DNA from: JANNVK01 sp031414415
GTDB lineage: Bacteria; Acidobacteriota; Blastocatellia; Pyrinomonadales; Pyrinomonadaceae
NCBI GenBank assembly: GCA_031414415.1
Contig: JANNVK010000099.1
Location: 1-24,955 of the forward strand
Reading direction: 5' to 3'
DNA: 24,955 nt
The notes beneath the pieces were generated by a model. That model searched no databases, was not told where the DNA came from, and was given only the letters and a program-made list of their open reading frames with translations. Each line of letters starts with the position of its first letter. The stretch's first letter is position 1. Shown one piece after another: positions 1 through 8,543 of this stretch. Both the position numbers and the translations under genes were made by a program.

Positions 1-2355
1 GTGATGAAACTCGCGAAATCAGCTTTATTAGCTTCGCTTACAATGTTGGCATTATTTTTTACAATGTCAGCCCAAACACTAAGACTTGATAGTGACCCAA
101 GAAACACTGCACCAACGGTAGGCACCGGCGGTCCAGTTGGCGGTCCTACCGGGCTTTTTACGGTTTATGATGGACAAACCTTGAGAAAAGGTGAGTACAC
201 TTTCAGTGCCGCATACAGTAACTTTGACCGTGATCCGGGCAATGCCGACTTTACTGAAGTGCCGGTCAGTTTTCAAATTGGTATTAATGACCACCTAGAA
301 TTATTCTTTAACACAGACGCTTACAGAGGAATTAAGGTCAATTCACCAAGAAATCTATCAGCTTTTTATTTGCCAAACTCGCAATTAAGAAATGGTGCAA
401 CTTTTAGTAGTGGTGGTGCAATTGTTTTAGGTAACACAGCACAAACTGCTAATTCTGCAGTATTTCGCTTTGTTGGTGCACAACCATTTGTGCAGTTTCC
501 ATATGTAGGTGGGTCAGGTGGAACTCTTTTTCCTTTCGCTACAACACTTGGAACACCAAGAGCTGGCGGTGGTGCTGACTTGTTCCCTGGTATTGGTTCA
601 ACGTTTGGTGGAATTTTGCCAGGTGTTGTTTTACAAGTTGCTTGTGGACAGCCAAATAATGTTTGTACTAACAACAACCAATTTTCGGCTGCTACTTCTA
701 CAATTGCTCCAACTTATTTGCCTGATGCACCATTTCTTAATAGACAATATGGTCAATCGGCATTCAGCACTTTTTCAGCTGGTGCAAAATGGAGATGGAC
801 TGCACCGACAAACCCAATCGGAGTTGGTGTCCTAGCCTATTACAGATGGTATGCAGATACAGCATCTGACGCGAGTGGATTTAACCAGTTGCAACGTGGT
901 GCAAGCCCTGGCGGAAGCCGTGGTGATGTCGGTGCCGTTTTATTCGCTGATGCAAGAGTTCGTCAATGGATGAACCTTTCTGCTAACATCGGATACAATT
1001 ACAACAGCAGTATTAAAGGTCAGTTTCCGAGTGGAACATTCACTTTACTTGATCGCCCTGATGAAGTTATTGCCGCTGTTGCTGCTGATTTTCCTGTCAA
1101 TAAATATTTCCAACCAATTTTGGAATTCAGAACAACTCAATATGTTGGCGGAAGAACTCCAAATGCATTTGAAAATAGTCCGGTTGAAGCACTTGCTGGT
1201 GCTCGTTGGTATCCAACACGTTGGATGAGTTTTGGTGCTGCTTATCGCTATCATGCTAACCAACAAGATCGTGATAGTTTGAAAGATGACAAACTTAACA
1301 CAACTACTATCATTGGTGGTCGTCAAGTTTCTGTCGTCAACGGCGGAATTCCTGTTGGATTTCAAACCTCAACTGATCCACACGGATTTGTTGGTCAAAT
1401 CACAATCGGACGACGAAACAGTCGCGATACAACCGCCCCAAGCACAGTCAAACCAAATTCTGATGTCACAGAATTAAACATTGACAGCAAAGTTGTTTAT
1501 TTGCCGTGTCCTGCGGGAACTAAATCAAATACACGAGAGTGTTCTGATGATAATTCAGTTGCGGTCAATACTAAAGCAACAAACCCTGACAACGACACAC
1601 TTCTCTACAACTACACCGTTTCTGGCGGACGTATTGTTGGAAGCGGTTCAAGCGTAAATTGGGATTTGACAGGTGCTAAAGCCGGAACATACACAATCAC
1701 TTCAGCAGTTGATAATGGTTGTGGATTCTGCGGAAAAACAAAAACAGAAACCATTGAAGTTAAAGAATGTGCCGGTTGCACAGTTCCTTGTAATTGCCCA
1801 ACACTTTCAGTCTCTGGACCAGGTGCTGAAGTTTCGGCTAATGACATGATGACATTTACTGCTAACACAAGCGGCGGAAGCGTTGATGGTGTTACTTATA
1901 ATTGGACAGTTTCTTCAGGTTCAATTGCTGAAGGTCAAGGAACTCCTGTAATTAAAGTTTCTGGTGCAGCTGGAACAAATGTTACCGCAACTGTCGAAAT
2001 CGGCGGAAACGGGCTTTGTCCAGATTGTGTCAAAACAGCTTCTGATTCAGGCAGCTTTGGTAGTGTTCCAACATCACGTAAAGTTGACGAACAAGGTAAA
2101 GCACCAGACGATGATGTCAAAGCTCGTTTACAAAACATTAGAGATAGTGAATTGCAAAATGATCCGACAGCAACGTTGTATATCATCAATCGTGGTAGTG
2201 CGAAAGAAAAAGCAGTAAGAGTTAAACAACTCAATAAAGCTATCGCATTCTTACAAATTGACTCTAGTCGAGTTAAAATTGTTGATGGTGGAGCAGCTCC
2301 AGAATTAGTTTCAGAGTATTATATTGTTCCTGCAGGAGCAGCTGATCCAATGTAA
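1..2355 (+). CDS. Outer-membrane protein: beta-barrel, Ig/PKD-like modules, C-terminal periplasmic domain
   Basis: 784 codons. The frame opens at the window edge with GTG-ATG, so the start is GTG at 1 or ATG at 4; an upstream start cannot be excluded. Residues 2-24 form a signal peptide (KLAKSALLASLTMLALFF core, cleavage near SAQ). Residues about 50-470 are rich in alternating aromatic and polar stretches with many Gly/Asn, as expected of an outer-membrane barrel. From about residue 490 to 690 there are two Ig/PKD-like modules (NYTVSGGRIVGSGSSVNWDL; YNWTVSSGSIAEG), each with paired cysteines (CGFC, CAGC, CNC, CPDC). Residues about 694-784 form a charged tail (RLQNIRDSELQNDPTATLYI) that may be a degenerate OmpA-like domain. 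No enzymatic motif was recognised. The role is inferred: a structural or surface outer-membrane protein. Exact family is unknown. Confidence 0.7.
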   Translation: MMKLAKSALLASLTMLALFFTMSAQTLRLDSDPRNTAPTVGTGGPVGGPTGLFTVYDGQTLRKGEYTFSAAYSNFDRDPGNADFTEVPVSFQIGINDHLELFFNTDAYRGIKVNSPRNLSAFYLPNSQLRNGATFSSGGAIVLGNTAQTANSAVFRFVGAQPFVQFPYVGGSGGTLFPFATTLGTPRAGGGADLFPGIGSTFGGILPGVVLQVACGQPNNVCTNNNQFSAATSTIAPTYLPDAPFLNRQYGQSAFSTFSAGAKWRWTAPTNPIGVGVLAYYRWYADTASDASGFNQLQRGASPGGSRGDVGAVLFADARVRQWMNLSANIGYNYNSSIKGQFPSGTFTLLDRPDEVIAAVAADFPVNKYFQPILEFRTTQYVGGRTPNAFENSPVEALAGARWYPTRWMSFGAAYRYHANQQDRDSLKDDKLNTTTIIGGRQVSVVNGGIPVGFQTSTDPHGFVGQITIGRRNSRDTTAPSTVKPNSDVTELNIDSKVVYLPCPAGTKSNTRECSDDNSVAVNTKATNPDNDTLLYNYTVSGGRIVGSGSSVNWDLTGAKAGTYTITSAVDNGCGFCGKTKTETIEVKECAGCTVPCNCPTLSVSGPGAEVSANDMMTFTANTSGGSVDGVTYNWTVSSGSIAEGQGTPVIKVSGAAGTNVTATVEIGGNGLCPDCVKTASDSGSFGSVPTSRKVDEQGKAPDDDVKARLQNIRDSELQNDPTATLYIINRGSAKEKAVRVKQLNKAIAFLQIDSSRVKIVDGGAAPELVSEYYIVPAGAADPM

Positions 2356-2387
2356 TCAAGCTCACATTTTTAATGTGACATAAATTT

Positions 2388-2433
2388 GAGCGGAATGAAT
2401 TCTTTCGAGATTTTCATTTCGCTCTTTTCTTTG
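2388..2433 (+). terminator. Intrinsic terminator after the outer-membrane protein gene
   Basis: The arms gagcggaatgaa (2388-2399) and ttcatttcgctc (2413-2424) pair over 12 bp with one G-U, enclosing a 13-nt loop, and are followed by the T-rich run ttttctttg. A smaller hairpin (tcacat/atgtga, 2362-2378) lies just before it. It sits 32 bp after the stop codon of the preceding gene. Confidence 0.7.
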
Positions 2434-2573
2434 TCTAAATAAAAGTTTAGTATAAATCTTGATTATGCAAAATCATTTACTCTCTGTTATCTGCATATCA
2501 CAAAAAACCCAAAACAAAGCAACACGCTGTGCGTTGCGTTCATCAAAGTTAAGCAAGATTGGGGCAAAATAAA

Positions 2574-4709
2574 ATGAAAATATACAAAAACAAACTTTTA
2601 ACCTTAATATTATTCACGTTTTCAGCAATACAAATATTTGCTAACACAAGTTCAGATATAATTAAGTTTGACGCTTGGAAAGTTGTCGGACCAAATGGCG
2701 GCGACATTCGTGCGGTTGCGATTGATCCGAAAGATAAAAATAAACTTTTTGCCACAACTGTCGATAGTCAAGTTTATCGCTCTGTCGATGCCGGAAAGAG
2801 TTGGAAGTATCTCGTCACATTTAATCGTCCTCAAATAACGCTCGATAATTTGATGATTGATTCGCAAGATTCAAACAGAATTTACGTTTCAGGTCACAGA
2901 CACAAGGAACCAGGTGGTTTTTTCCGTAGTGAAGATGGTGGCGAAACTTGGAAAGAATCAAAAGATTTGAGAAATCAAGCGATTCACGCCTTAACACAAT
3001 CAGATAAAAATCCGAAAATGTTAGTTGCAGGTGGTTTTGGGAAAGTGTTTTTATCATTCGATTCTGGTGAAAACTGGAATGAAACAAAAGATGAAAAACC
3101 ATTTTCTGCCTTAATTGTTGATTCAGTTGCGGTTGACCCGAGAAATGTTGATATTCTCTTTGCCGGAACTTCGTGGCGTGCATACAAATCAACTGATGGT
3201 GGAAAAACTTGGGTTCTCAAAAAAGATGGAATGATTGATGATTCCGATGTTTTTGCAATAGATATTAACAAACAAAATCCTGACCATATTGTCGCGTCAG
3301 CTTGTAGTGGCATTTATGAATCTTACAATAACGGCGAAGTCTGGAAAAAAATTCAAGGAATTCCTTCGCAATCGCGTCGCACACGTGCAATACTTCAAAA
3401 TCCGAGTGGAAATGGCGGAGTTTATGCCGGCACGACAGAAGGTTTTTGGATGTCAGCAGATTCTGGAAAAACCTGGTCGTTGACAACCCAAAGAGAACTC
3501 GAAGTAAATTCGATTGCGGTTAATGCTGACGAGCCAAATAAGATTTTTATTGCGACCAATAATTATGGTCTGATGGTTTCAAATGATGGTGGAAAAAACT
3601 TTTCAATTAGTAACGGAAATCTAACAAGTCGTTTTATATTAGAAATTACGCCTGACATTCAAAAGCCAAATCGTTTTTATGCAACAAGTAAAAACACTGC
3701 AACTGGCGGCGGCTTTTTCTTTATCAGCGATGATAATGGTCAAACTTGGAAACCTTCAACGCAAAATTTATCAATTATCAGAACAGTGCCGTTTTCATTT
3801 TTGCAAGACGCAATAAATCCAAACACCTTATATCTCGGCACAAATATTGGAATGTATCGTTCGATTGATCGCGGAATTACTTGGAATCAATTACCTGTTC
3901 CAAAAATTATTCCTGCGAAAAAAACGATTGCTAAAAAGAAAGTTGTTGCTAAAAAAGGCGTGAAAGCTCCGTCTGTTCCTGCTGTCGTTGCTCCAACAAT
4001 CAAACGAGTTGGCGGATTTGCCGAAACTGTAAACAATCTTGCTTATGCGAATGACGGAAAGAATGGTATTTTTGCCGCAACAAACAAAGGTTTATTCCGC
4101 ACGAATAATATTTCGACAGGTTGGGATAAATTTTTATTTGGAGTTGGAATAGATGAGCGTATTTTTTCTGTCGCTAGTTCAGAAAAAATGCCAAACAGAA
4201 TCTTCGCCGGAACTACAATTTCTGGTGTTGTTTCTTCAAGCGATAACGGCTTGACTTGGCAAAAAGTCAGCGGCGTTCCAACAATTGCTCCAGTTGTTGC
4301 CATCCAAATTGACCCAGAAAATGCCGACGTAGTTTATGTTGGCACAACTCAAGCACTTTTTATTTCGCGTGATGGTGGTGCTAATTGGTCGCGACGAAGC
4401 AATTTACCAGCCGGAAGTTTTTCAGCAATTTTAATAAATCCAACTAATACAAATGAGGTTTTTGTTGGAAGTTCGCTTGAAGGCACAGGCGGAATTTATC
4501 AATCAGTTGATGCCGGAAAAAATTGGAAAAGAATAGACGACAAAGACCTAAACTTGCCAACGCGAAGAGTTTGGGCATTGTCATTTGATCCCAAAAATAA
4601 CAACCGTATTTTTGTTGGAACTCATTCATCAGGAATTTATATTATTGAAAGACCTCTTGCATCTGCAAATATTGAAGGCGAAACTCGACCTAGAATTTCT
4701 GGCAATTAA
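2574..4709 (+). CDS. Secreted Asp-box (BNR/sortilin-like) repeat beta-propeller protein
   Basis: 711 codons from ATG 2574. A TTG at 2559 is in frame, but the ATG places a clean signal peptide (MKIYKNKLLTLILFTFSAIQ, cleavage near IFA-NT) at the terminus and has a G-rich stretch about 10 nt upstream. About twelve Asp-box motifs (S-x-D-x-G-x-T-W type) are visible: RSVDAGKSW, RSEDGGETW, LSFDSGENW, KSTDGGKTW, MSADSGKTW, ISDDNGQTW, RSIDRGITW, SSDNGLTW, ISRDGGANW, QSVDAGKNW and variants. These form bladed propellers in sialidase, VPS10/sortilin and YCF48-like proteins. No sialidase catalytic residues are evident, so a binding or scaffold role outside the inner membrane is more likely. Oddity: a Lys/Ala/Val-rich insert, residues about 445-480 (PAKKTIAKKKVVAKKGVKAP), separates two propeller halves. 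Flanked by terminators on both sides, so probably monocistronic. Confidence 0.85.
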   Translation: MKIYKNKLLTLILFTFSAIQIFANTSSDIIKFDAWKVVGPNGGDIRAVAIDPKDKNKLFATTVDSQVYRSVDAGKSWKYLVTFNRPQITLDNLMIDSQDSNRIYVSGHRHKEPGGFFRSEDGGETWKESKDLRNQAIHALTQSDKNPKMLVAGGFGKVFLSFDSGENWNETKDEKPFSALIVDSVAVDPRNVDILFAGTSWRAYKSTDGGKTWVLKKDGMIDDSDVFAIDINKQNPDHIVASACSGIYESYNNGEVWKKIQGIPSQSRRTRAILQNPSGNGGVYAGTTEGFWMSADSGKTWSLTTQRELEVNSIAVNADEPNKIFIATNNYGLMVSNDGGKNFSISNGNLTSRFILEITPDIQKPNRFYATSKNTATGGGFFFISDDNGQTWKPSTQNLSIIRTVPFSFLQDAINPNTLYLGTNIGMYRSIDRGITWNQLPVPKIIPAKKTIAKKKVVAKKGVKAPSVPAVVAPTIKRVGGFAETVNNLAYANDGKNGIFAATNKGLFRTNNISTGWDKFLFGVGIDERIFSVASSEKMPNRIFAGTTISGVVSSSDNGLTWQKVSGVPTIAPVVAIQIDPENADVVYVGTTQALFISRDGGANWSRRSNLPAGSFSAILINPTNTNEVFVGSSLEGTGGIYQSVDAGKNWKRIDDKDLNLPTRRVWALSFDPKNNNRIFVGTHSSGIYIIERPLASANIEGETRPRISGN

Positions 4710-4736
4710 TAAATCCTCAATTATCCAAGTTATATT

Positions 4737-4769
4737 GGGCGATGTTTCGGCATCGTCCTTTTTGTTTTG
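4737..4769 (+). terminator. Intrinsic terminator after the Asp-box protein gene
   Basis: gggcgatg (4737-4744) pairs with catcgtcc (4751-4758) over 8 bp with one G-U around a tttcgg loop, followed directly by tttttgtttt. It lies 27 bp after the stop codon and before the bshC ribosome binding site. Confidence 0.8.
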
Positions 4770-4802
4770 ATAGTTTGGCAACGGTTGTCTATAATCAAAT
4801 TT

Positions 4803-4810
4803 AAGGAGAT
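4803..4810 (+). promoter_or_regulatory. Shine-Dalgarno site that sets the bshC start
   Basis: aaggagat lies 6 nt before GTG 4815. It is one of only two strong purine-rich ribosome binding sites seen in the window, and it decides for the GTG start over the longer frame, which opens inside the upstream terminator. Confidence 0.75.
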
Positions 4811-4814
4811 TTTT

Positions 4815-6494
4815 GTGAGTAGTTTTGCCGCCTGTCCGTGTCCCATTACAAAGTTTTTACGAACTGAAAGCCTTTCGTTCGCCAATGTTCCGCATCAATC
4901 ACGGCTTTTTCTTGAATATCAGCAGAAACCTCTTTCGTTGTTAAAATACTATCCAAATATTGTTGAGTCGCATACTGAAATTTCTTTAAAAATTCCGAAT
5001 GTTTTGTCAAATTATAAAATAGACAGAAACGCTTTGTGTGATATTTTGGAGGAAGCAAATCAAGGATTTTGTGCGACTCAAAAAACGCTGGAAAATATCA
5101 AAACACTACGTGACGATGATTGCGTTGCGGTTGTTTCCGGTCAACAAGCAGGACTTTTCACCGGACCGCTTTACACAATTTACAAAGCACTTTCAGCCGT
5201 AAAATTAACTGAATGTTTGCGTGGACGTGGGTTCAAAGCCGTTCCAGTTTTTTGGATTGCGACAGAAGATCACGATTTTCTTGAAGTTTCCAACACTTTT
5301 TTTATCAATAAAGAAGGTAATTTAAATGAACTTCGTAACGAACCAAAACGTTGTTACGAAAACCTGCCGGTCGGTTATGTCAAAAATGATGCTTCGATTA
5401 AAGGAACAATTGACGAACTTTTTGATGGTTTACCACATACGGAATTTACTGACGAACTGCGTGAAATGATTGAAAAAACGTGGTCGGAAGGTGTTGATTA
5501 TGGTGATGCATTTGCCAGAATGTTGACGCAAATTCTCGGCAGATTTGGCTTAATAGTCTTGTGTCCGCTTGATGTTCGCCTCAAAAAACTTGCTGCTCCA
5601 ATTTATGTTACTGCGATAAAAAAATCTGAAGAAATAGTTACTGCATTACGCACACGAAGCGAAAAACTTGTCGATGAAGGCTATCACGCTCAGGTTTTAA
5701 TCAATGAAGATTATTTTCCGCTTTTTTATCAAGCGAATGATAAAACGCGACATTCCTTGAAAAAAACTTCGCATGGAACTTTCAAAACTAAAGATATTGA
5801 TAGAGAATTTACACTCAACGAACTCGCCGAATTAGCCGAAGTTTCGCCCGAAAAATTTTCGCCGAGCGTTGTTTTACGTTCTGTTGTCCAAGATTATTTG
5901 TTACCGACAATTTGTTATTTCGGCGGTGCGGCAGAAATTGCGTATTTTGCCCAATCAGGCGAAGTTTATCGAATTCTTGAACGTCCGATTACGACAATTT
6001 TTCATCGTCAAAGTTTTACTTTTATTGAGCCAAAACAAGCGAAAATATTAGCGAAATATGATCTTAAATTGCAGGATTTGTTGGTTGGTGAAGATATTTT
6101 AAAAACGCAGATTGTTGAAAAATTCTTGAACAAAGAAACGACGCAAATTTTCGCGGAAGTTGAGGAAACAATTAATGCAGAACTCAATCGTCTGGAAAAA
6201 AGTCTGCGTGAAACTGAGTCAACTTTAGCAGATAATTCAATTAAACGCCGCCAAAAAATAATCTATCACATTGCTGCAATGCGTAAAAAATTTTATCTTG
6301 CTCAAATCCGCAAAGATGACACGGTTAAGCGACAGATTGAAACTATGTTTGCCTCGCTTTTGCCCAATAAACACTTGCAAGAACGCACTTTAAACATCTC
6401 GACTGTTTTGAATAAACACGGCAATTACGCGATTGATTGGATTTATGAATCGATTGATTTAGACGATAAAGGTCATCGGATTATTTATTTATAA
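4815..6494 (+). CDS. bshC: Bacillithiol biosynthesis cysteine-adding enzyme BshC
   Basis: 559 codons from GTG 4815, close to the family's usual ~540 aa. BshC (YllA family) is assigned the last step of bacillithiol synthesis, adding cysteine to glucosaminyl-malate; it is cytoplasmic. The diagnostic motif SGQQAGLFTGPLYTIYKA is at about residues 108-125, followed by the PVFWIATEDHDFLEV block. The C-terminal third contains the expected coiled-coil (ETINAELNRLEKSLRETEST) and ends with NKHGNYAIDWIYESIDL. The frame also runs upstream to TTG 4767, but the aaggagat site 6 nt before the GTG fixes the start. The stop overlaps the mutL start (TAATG), so the two are probably co-translated. No bshA or bshB is seen nearby. 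Confidence 0.93.
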   Translation: MSSFAACPCPITKFLRTESLSFANVPHQSRLFLEYQQKPLSLLKYYPNIVESHTEISLKIPNVLSNYKIDRNALCDILEEANQGFCATQKTLENIKTLRDDDCVAVVSGQQAGLFTGPLYTIYKALSAVKLTECLRGRGFKAVPVFWIATEDHDFLEVSNTFFINKEGNLNELRNEPKRCYENLPVGYVKNDASIKGTIDELFDGLPHTEFTDELREMIEKTWSEGVDYGDAFARMLTQILGRFGLIVLCPLDVRLKKLAAPIYVTAIKKSEEIVTALRTRSEKLVDEGYHAQVLINEDYFPLFYQANDKTRHSLKKTSHGTFKTKDIDREFTLNELAELAEVSPEKFSPSVVLRSVVQDYLLPTICYFGGAAEIAYFAQSGEVYRILERPITTIFHRQSFTFIEPKQAKILAKYDLKLQDLLVGEDILKTQIVEKFLNKETTQIFAEVEETINAELNRLEKSLRETESTLADNSIKRRQKIIYHIAAMRKKFYLAQIRKDDTVKRQIETMFASLLPNKHLQERTLNISTVLNKHGNYAIDWIYESIDLDDKGHRIIYL

Positions 6495-8413
6495 TGAGCA
6501 AAATCCGCATATTATCGGACAATTTGGCGAATCAAATCGCAGCTGGAGAGGTTGTTGAGCGTCCAGCTTCGGTGATTAAAGAATTGCTCGAAAATTCAAT
6601 TGACGCGAGAGCGACTCGGATTGAAGTTAACATTGAACTTGGCGGAAGGCGTTTGATGCGAATTTCCGATGACGGCGAAGGAATGAGCCGCGACGATTCT
6701 GTCTTAGCTTTCGAACGCCACGCAACCTCTAAAATTAACAAATTAGAAGACTTATCAGCAATAAAAACTCTCGGATTTCGAGGCGAAGCTCTGGCTTCAA
6801 TCGCTTCTGTTGCCCGAGTTGAACTTGTCACCAAAACGCTCGAAGCCAAGATTGCAACTCGTGTAAATATTGACGGCGGCAAGATTATTGACGTTAAAGA
6901 TGCCGCTCGAAACACTGGAACGACGATTTCTGTCCGCGATTTGTTTTTTAACACGCCGGCTCGTCGCAAGTTTATGCGAAGCGAAGCGACTGAAAATTTT
7001 CATCTCACAAATATCATCACGCATTACGCTCTCGCTCATCACGAAATTGCGTTTACATTGACAAATAATGGACGCGAAAGTCTACGGGTTTCACAAGCTA
7101 AAGACTTGAAAGAAAGAGCTTATCAGATTTTTGGTCGCGATTTGATTGAAAGTTTTCTGCCTGTAAATGGCGGTCGCGAGTATATTGCAAATATCAGTGG
7201 ATTTGTTTCCGCACCTCGCGAAAGGCGTTCGACGCGAGATTCACAATATTTTTTTATCAATGGCAGATTTGTCCGCGATAAGCTGATTTCAAAAGGTTTG
7301 CAAGAAGGATTTCGTGCGGTTTTGCCACACGGTGTTTATCCCGTGGCGTTGCTTTTTTTGGAAATTCCGCTCGAAGAAGTTGATGTCAATGTTCATCCGG
7401 CGAAGACAGAAGTTCGGTTTCGAAGAGCCGAAGCTGTCAAAGAAGTTATTGCTGAAGCTGTTCGTAACTCTCTGAGAAATAATGGGTTGATAAGTCCGCC
7501 GTCCGTAGTCCTAAGTCCTTTGTCATTTGAACAAAAGTCATTTGAACCCGAGCCGCAAAAAGTTGAACAACAAAGAATTGAATTTGCGATTGAAACTCCG
7601 AAGTTTGAAAATCAAAGCTCAAAGTCATTCGAGGAGCAGGTTTTTGAAATAAATTTGGATTCACATGTTTTTGAAAATATCGCGGAAAACCGACTAGAGA
7701 CAATTGTAAATCAAAGCCCAAACGTTGAACCGAAAATTGAAAATCGACAACCGCAAATTGCAAATTATAAAGAACTACCTCCAGTCGATTCGGCTTTGAA
7801 AGCGACTAAAGTTATAGAAGTAAAAGACTTATCGCCGACAAAAATTCGTCCAATTGGGCAGCTTCACGATAGCTACATCATTGCAGTCGATGACGAAGGC
7901 TTACTTTTAATCGACCAACACGTTGCTCACGAGCGGATTTTGTTTGATAAATTTCGCCAAAAAGAAGGTGAAAGATTGGTTGAAACACAAAGTTTGTTAT
8001 TGCCCGAAACACTCGATTTATCGCCAGCACAAGCCGTTGCGTTTCAAACTGTTGAGCCCGAATTAGAAAAACTCGGATTCTCTTTAATGAAATTATCTGG
8101 GCGAACTATTGCAATTAAAGGAGTTCCGGCAGATTTAGCAGGAAATGATGCGAGAAATCTTTTATCAGAAATTCTCGAAACGATTGATCGCGAAAAACGT
8201 GGAAATGCAATTGAAACAATTCGCGACGATATTGCGGCTTCGATGGCGTGTAAGGCTGCGGTGAAAGTGAATATGAAACTCTCACCTGAAAAAATGCAAT
8301 GGATGATTGATCGCTTGGTTCTCACAGCAAACGCAATTACTTGCCCACACGGTCGCCCAATTGTATTGCGGCTGACAATGAAAGACATCGAACGTTCATT
8401 TCATCGAACTTGA
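6494..8413 (+). CDS. mutL: DNA mismatch repair protein MutL
   Basis: 639 codons. The N-terminal GHKL ATPase is complete: E30-LLEN34 (Mg/ATP), DDGEG 59-63, RHATSK 75-80, GFRGEAL 94-100, then the transducer domain to about 330 with SFLPVNGG and NVHPAKTEVRF. A poorly conserved Pro/Glu/Phe-rich linker (about 333-450) follows. The C-terminal dimerisation domain carries an endonuclease-type metal motif, DQHVAHERILFD at 474-485, plus ACKAAVK and CPHGRP near the end. Known family motif: DQHA(X)2E(X)4E. Here A is V and the last E is D, so endonuclease activity is probable but not certain. Its role is coupling MutS recognition to strand incision. The ATG overlaps the bshC stop by one base and no separate ribosome binding site is needed. 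The linker begins with a 7-bp periodic DNA array. Confidence 0.95.
   Translation: MSKIRILSDNLANQIAAGEVVERPASVIKELLENSIDARATRIEVNIELGGRRLMRISDDGEGMSRDDSVLAFERHATSKINKLEDLSAIKTLGFRGEALASIASVARVELVTKTLEAKIATRVNIDGGKIIDVKDAARNTGTTISVRDLFFNTPARRKFMRSEATENFHLTNIITHYALAHHEIAFTLTNNGRESLRVSQAKDLKERAYQIFGRDLIESFLPVNGGREYIANISGFVSAPRERRSTRDSQYFFINGRFVRDKLISKGLQEGFRAVLPHGVYPVALLFLEIPLEEVDVNVHPAKTEVRFRRAEAVKEVIAEAVRNSLRNNGLISPPSVVLSPLSFEQKSFEPEPQKVEQQRIEFAIETPKFENQSSKSFEEQVFEINLDSHVFENIAENRLETIVNQSPNVEPKIENRQPQIANYKELPPVDSALKATKVIEVKDLSPTKIRPIGQLHDSYIIAVDDEGLLLIDQHVAHERILFDKFRQKEGERLVETQSLLLPETLDLSPAQAVAFQTVEPELEKLGFSLMKLSGRTIAIKGVPADLAGNDARNLLSEILETIDREKRGNAIETIRDDIAASMACKAAVKVNMKLSPEKMQWMIDRLVLTANAITCPHGRPIVLRLTMKDIERSFHRT
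7494..7548 (+). repeat. Heptamer (period-7) array inside the mutL linker codons
   Basis: Five consecutive 7-mers, gtccgcc, gtccgta, gtcctaa, gtccttt and gtcattt (7494-7528), share the gtc phase. They are followed by gaacaaa and a second gtcatttgaac (7537-7547). The array is read in frame as a Ser/Pro/Leu/Phe-rich stretch at residues about 334-352. Since 7 is not a multiple of 3, the periodicity is a DNA-level property and not a protein repeat. Confidence 0.6.
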
Positions 8414-8472
8414 CATTTCTTTACACTAAATTCAAATAATCAAACCTTTTTTCTTTCCAACACGTAAAATAA

Positions 8473-8494
8473 AATGTTATATTTTTGTAACATT
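8473..8494 (+). promoter_or_regulatory. Dyad in the leader of the TonB-dependent receptor gene (possible operator or weak hairpin)
   Basis: aatgtta (8473-8479) and taacatt (8488-8494) are a perfect 7-bp inverted repeat around an 8-nt T-rich spacer, 49 bp before the receptor start. It overlaps the AT-rich stretch where a -10 element could lie (ttatat). It is too weak to be called a terminator for mutL. Function is unproven. Confidence 0.25.
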
Positions 8495-8527
8495 CCAAAA
8501 TTAAAAGTTTTGTTTTTTCAATGAGCT

Positions 8528-8533
8528 AAGGAG
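8528..8533 (+). promoter_or_regulatory. Shine-Dalgarno site of the TonB-dependent receptor gene
   Basis: aaggag lies 10 nt before ATG 8544 and is the second strong ribosome binding site in the window. It supports 8544 as the start. Confidence 0.7.
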
Positions 8534-8543
8534 AAAAAGTTTT

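Noticed and set aside
2431..2573. Promoter for the Asp-box gene (ttgtct / tataaa) and a small hairpin gcaac...gttgc at 2519-2537
   Set aside because: The hexamer spacing is about 14 bp, which is too short, and the hairpin has a mismatch and no T-tract; not strong enough to list.
6532..6969. 145-aa ORF antisense to the mutL ATPase domain
   Set aside because: It lies wholly within highly conserved mutL coding sequence; its openness follows from mutL codon composition.
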